Assembly: GCA_016188625.1 (NCBI GenBank) | Contig: JACPHL010000312.1 | Location: 1 to 8,376 of the forward strand | Length of the DNA: 8,376 bases | Direction of reading: 5' to 3' | Origin: Candidatus Rokuibacteriota bacterium | GTDB taxonomy: Bacteria; Methylomirabilota; Methylomirabilia; Rokubacteriales; JACPHL01 | Shown: positions 7,051-8,376 of the stretch, in pieces | Numbering within the stretch: position 1 is the stretch's first letter | Layout: each line of letters starts with the position of its first letter | Made by a program: the position numbers and the translations under genes | The notes under the pieces: model-generated | Databases searched by the model: none | What the model saw: only the letters and a program-made list of their open reading frames with translations | What the model was told of the DNA's origin: nothing

Positions 7051-8051
7051 GGCGCGCCCCCGTCGAGGGAGACCGGCTGCCCCGAGGCGGCGGACTCGAA
7101 CGCCGCCGCGATCGCCCGCACCGCGGTCAGGGCCTGGGCCGGGGTGCTCCGGGGCGACGCCGTGCCGGCGATGCAGTCGAGGAAGTGGCCGAGCTCGTCC
7201 ACGAACGTCTCGGGGAAGGAGCTGAGGAGCGGCGAGTACTGCGGGACTCCGATCGCCCCCGCCGTGATCACGGTCATGGGCGAGGCGTGCCGGTCCGAGA
7301 GCGCGAGCTTGCCGCGGGTCCCGATGACCTCGGTGGTGGAGTAGAAGGGCGCGTACTCCTTGGGATGGGCCCAGCTCACCTCCATGCTCCCCCACCGTCC
7401 GCCGGGGAAGCCGAGCTGGATGAGGCCGAAGTCGAAGCAGCCGGTCTCCCGCGCCTCCTCCCGGACCGCGAGGGCCTTAGCGTAGACCTCGGTCGGCTCG
7501 GCATCGAAGAACCAGGCGAACAGGTCCGCCACATGGATCCCCAGGTCCACCATGACTCCGCCGCTCCGGGCGCGCTCCCAGTGCCAGTCGCCGCGGGGGA
7601 AGGCGCCCCAGCAGCGCTCGGTCCGGCGGACCGCCACGGGTTCCCCGATCCGGCCCGCCGCGATCTCGGCCTTCATCTGGGCCCAGCGGGTGTCGAAGCG
7701 GCGGGTGTGCCCGATGTAGAGGTGGCGCTTGGCCTCCCGGGCCGCCTGGATCATCCGGAGTCCGTCCGTGGGGGTGAGGGCCATGGGCTTCTCGCAGATG
7801 ACGTGCTTGCCGGCCGCGAGGGCCAGGGTCGTCAGGGGGGCGTGGGGGTCGCTCGGGGTGCAGATGTCCACGAGGTCGATCCCGTCCCGCTCCAGGAGGT
7901 CCTCGACGCGGGTGAAGGCGGCCTCGGCCCGCTCCGCCACGATGTCGCAGGTGGCGATCACGCGGGCCCGCGGGACCCGGCGCCAGGCCGGCCCGTGGGC
8001 GAGGCGGTAGATCCCGCCCGTCCCGACGATGGCCACGTTGAACTCGCTCAC
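7044..8051 (-). CDS. Gfo/Idh/MocA-family oxidoreductase A
   Basis: Encodes 335 aa from a GTG at 8049-8051. The N-terminal Rossmann fold has AIVGTGGI (7-14), then a strand ending in CD (35-36). ICTPSDPH (63-70) and CEKP (86-89, catalytic K88) follow. RSGGVMVDLGIHVADLFAW (162-180) gives the conserved aspartate and histidine (H173) of the sugar-binding site. These proteins oxidise or reduce polyols, sugars or amino-sugars with NAD(P). The segment between the second and third Rossmann strands (about 37-55) looks some 8-10 residues shorter than usual. The start codon overlaps the stop of the preceding gene (GTGA, 4 nt), and GGAGG lies 5 nt upstream. It shares little beyond family motifs with the next gene, so the pair is not a recent duplication. 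Confidence 0.94.
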   Translation of the reverse strand: MSEFNVAIVGTGGIYRLAHGPAWRRVPRARVIATCDIVAERAEAAFTRVEDLLERDGIDLVDICTPSDPHAPLTTLALAAGKHVICEKPMALTPTDGLRMIQAAREAKRHLYIGHTRRFDTRWAQMKAEIAAGRIGEPVAVRRTERCWGAFPRGDWHWERARSGGVMVDLGIHVADLFAWFFDAEPTEVYAKALAVREEARETGCFDFGLIQLGFPGGRWGSMEVSWAHPKEYAPFYSTTEVIGTRGKLALSDRHASPMTVITAGAIGVPQYSPLLSSFPETFVDELGHFLDCIAGTASPRSTPAQALTAVRAIAAAFESAASGQPVSLDGGAPC

Positions 8052-8376
8052 GAGGGCCTCCGCTCCTCGACGGCGACCGGGAGGATGTGGATCTTGTGGG
8101 TCCGCGTGACGTCGGCCAGGAAGGCGGCCATCTCGGGCGTGCCGTAGTCATTCCCCAGGTAGCGGTAGTTGCTCCCGTAATCGATCACGGCGGGGGCGGA
8201 CACCCGCCGGCCGTTGAAGTGCTTCTCGGCCAGGGCCTGGAGGATCGCCGGGACGGCGCTCCCATCCTGCGCCCGCACCTGCTCGCCCCGGGCGATGAAC
8301 CCGGGGACCCCTCGGCGGAGGGCCAGCTCCCGGTGGACCCACTTCCGGGTGCGATCCTCGCCGTCCCGCACCTTGA
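8048..8376 (-). CDS. unrecognised protein, C-terminal part (cut by window edge)
   Basis: The frame is open from the high-coordinate window edge to a TGA at 8048-8050, giving 108 visible residues; the start is outside the window. A GTG at 8371 could serve as a start, but nothing suggests translation begins there. I do not recognise the family. The visible part is soluble-looking, with charged helices, a motif HFNGRRVSAPAVIDYGSNYR about residues 52-71 of the fragment, and a final strand-like IHILPVAVEE. No membrane segment or cysteine cluster is present. Its stop overlaps the oxidoreductase A start by 4 nt, so it is part of the same transcript and presumably the same pathway. The composition and G+C bias match the neighbours and it shows no competing gene on the other strand, so I regard it as a real gene of unknown function. 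Confidence 0.72.
   Translation of the reverse strand, partial: KVRDGEDRTRKWVHRELALRRGVPGFIARGEQVRAQDGSAVPAILQALAEKHFNGRRVSAPAVIDYGSNYRYLGNDYGTPEMAAFLADVTRTHKIHILPVAVEERRPS
8057..8061 (-). promoter_or_regulatory. ribosome binding site deciding the GTG start of oxidoreductase A
   Basis: GGAGG on the minus strand lies 5 nt before the GTG at 8051, inside the end of the upstream gene. Together with the GTGA stop/start overlap it supports this GTG and translational coupling. Confidence 0.65.

Noticed and set aside
4336-7344. 1002-codon open frame on the plus strand
   Set aside because: It lies antisense to the symporter, oxidoreductase B and part of A, all with clear families. Its translation is a low-complexity Asp/Gly/Glu/Pro/Arg mix with no domain. 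G+C-rich codon bias keeps such antisense frames open.
7051-7395. N-terminal extension of oxidoreductase B up to 7395
   Set aside because: The added 115 residues are Arg/Gly/Pro-rich and overlap the conserved C-terminal half of oxidoreductase A; the Rossmann fold begins at the GTG at 7050.
6939-8147. 402-codon open frame on the plus strand
   Set aside because: Antisense to both oxidoreductases; Arg/Gly-rich with no family features.

Overview
The window is a G+C-rich bacterial chromosome segment (about two thirds G+C by eye, with strong G/C preference at third codon positions). Every supported gene lies on the minus strand, so transcription runs from high to low coordinates. The tig-clpP-clpX cluster, Shine-Dalgarno sites and a sigma70-like promoter are plainly bacterial. 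The taxon cannot be fixed from the sequence. A free-living Gram-negative-type soil or sediment lineage (for example Rokubacteria, NC10 or a deltaproteobacterial group) would fit but is only a guess.

Right part (8376 down to 3582): a tightly packed accessory gene set. In transcription order it holds an unrecognised protein cut by the window edge, a Gfo/Idh/MocA oxidoreductase (A), a second and divergent Gfo/Idh/MocA oxidoreductase (B), a sodium:solute symporter and a nitrilase-superfamily amidohydrolase. The first three genes overlap at their stop/start junctions (4 nt, then 7 nt), and the next gaps are 3 and 28 nt, so this is almost certainly one transcript. The content suggests uptake of a small solute (sugar, cyclitol, carboxylate or amide), one or two NAD(P)-linked oxidations, and a C-N bond hydrolysis. 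The substrate cannot be named.

Middle (3581 to 3400): the only long non-coding gap, about 180 nt. It carries a good promoter reading into tig (TTGACA, 17-nt spacer, GACAAT), a hairpin next to the predicted transcription start, and a second G/C hairpin followed by a T-rich stretch just ahead of the tig ribosome binding site.

Left part (3399 down to 1): the housekeeping protein-quality-control cluster. Trigger factor (tig) is followed by ClpP (best start a GTG at 2087 with a very strong Shine-Dalgarno), ClpX, and the first 47 codons of RsmI, the 16S rRNA C1402 2'-O-methyltransferase. Trigger factor meets nascent chains at the ribosome exit. ClpX unfolds substrates and feeds them to the ClpP chamber. 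RsmI modifies the ribosomal decoding centre. No mobile elements, RNA genes or CRISPR arrays were seen.
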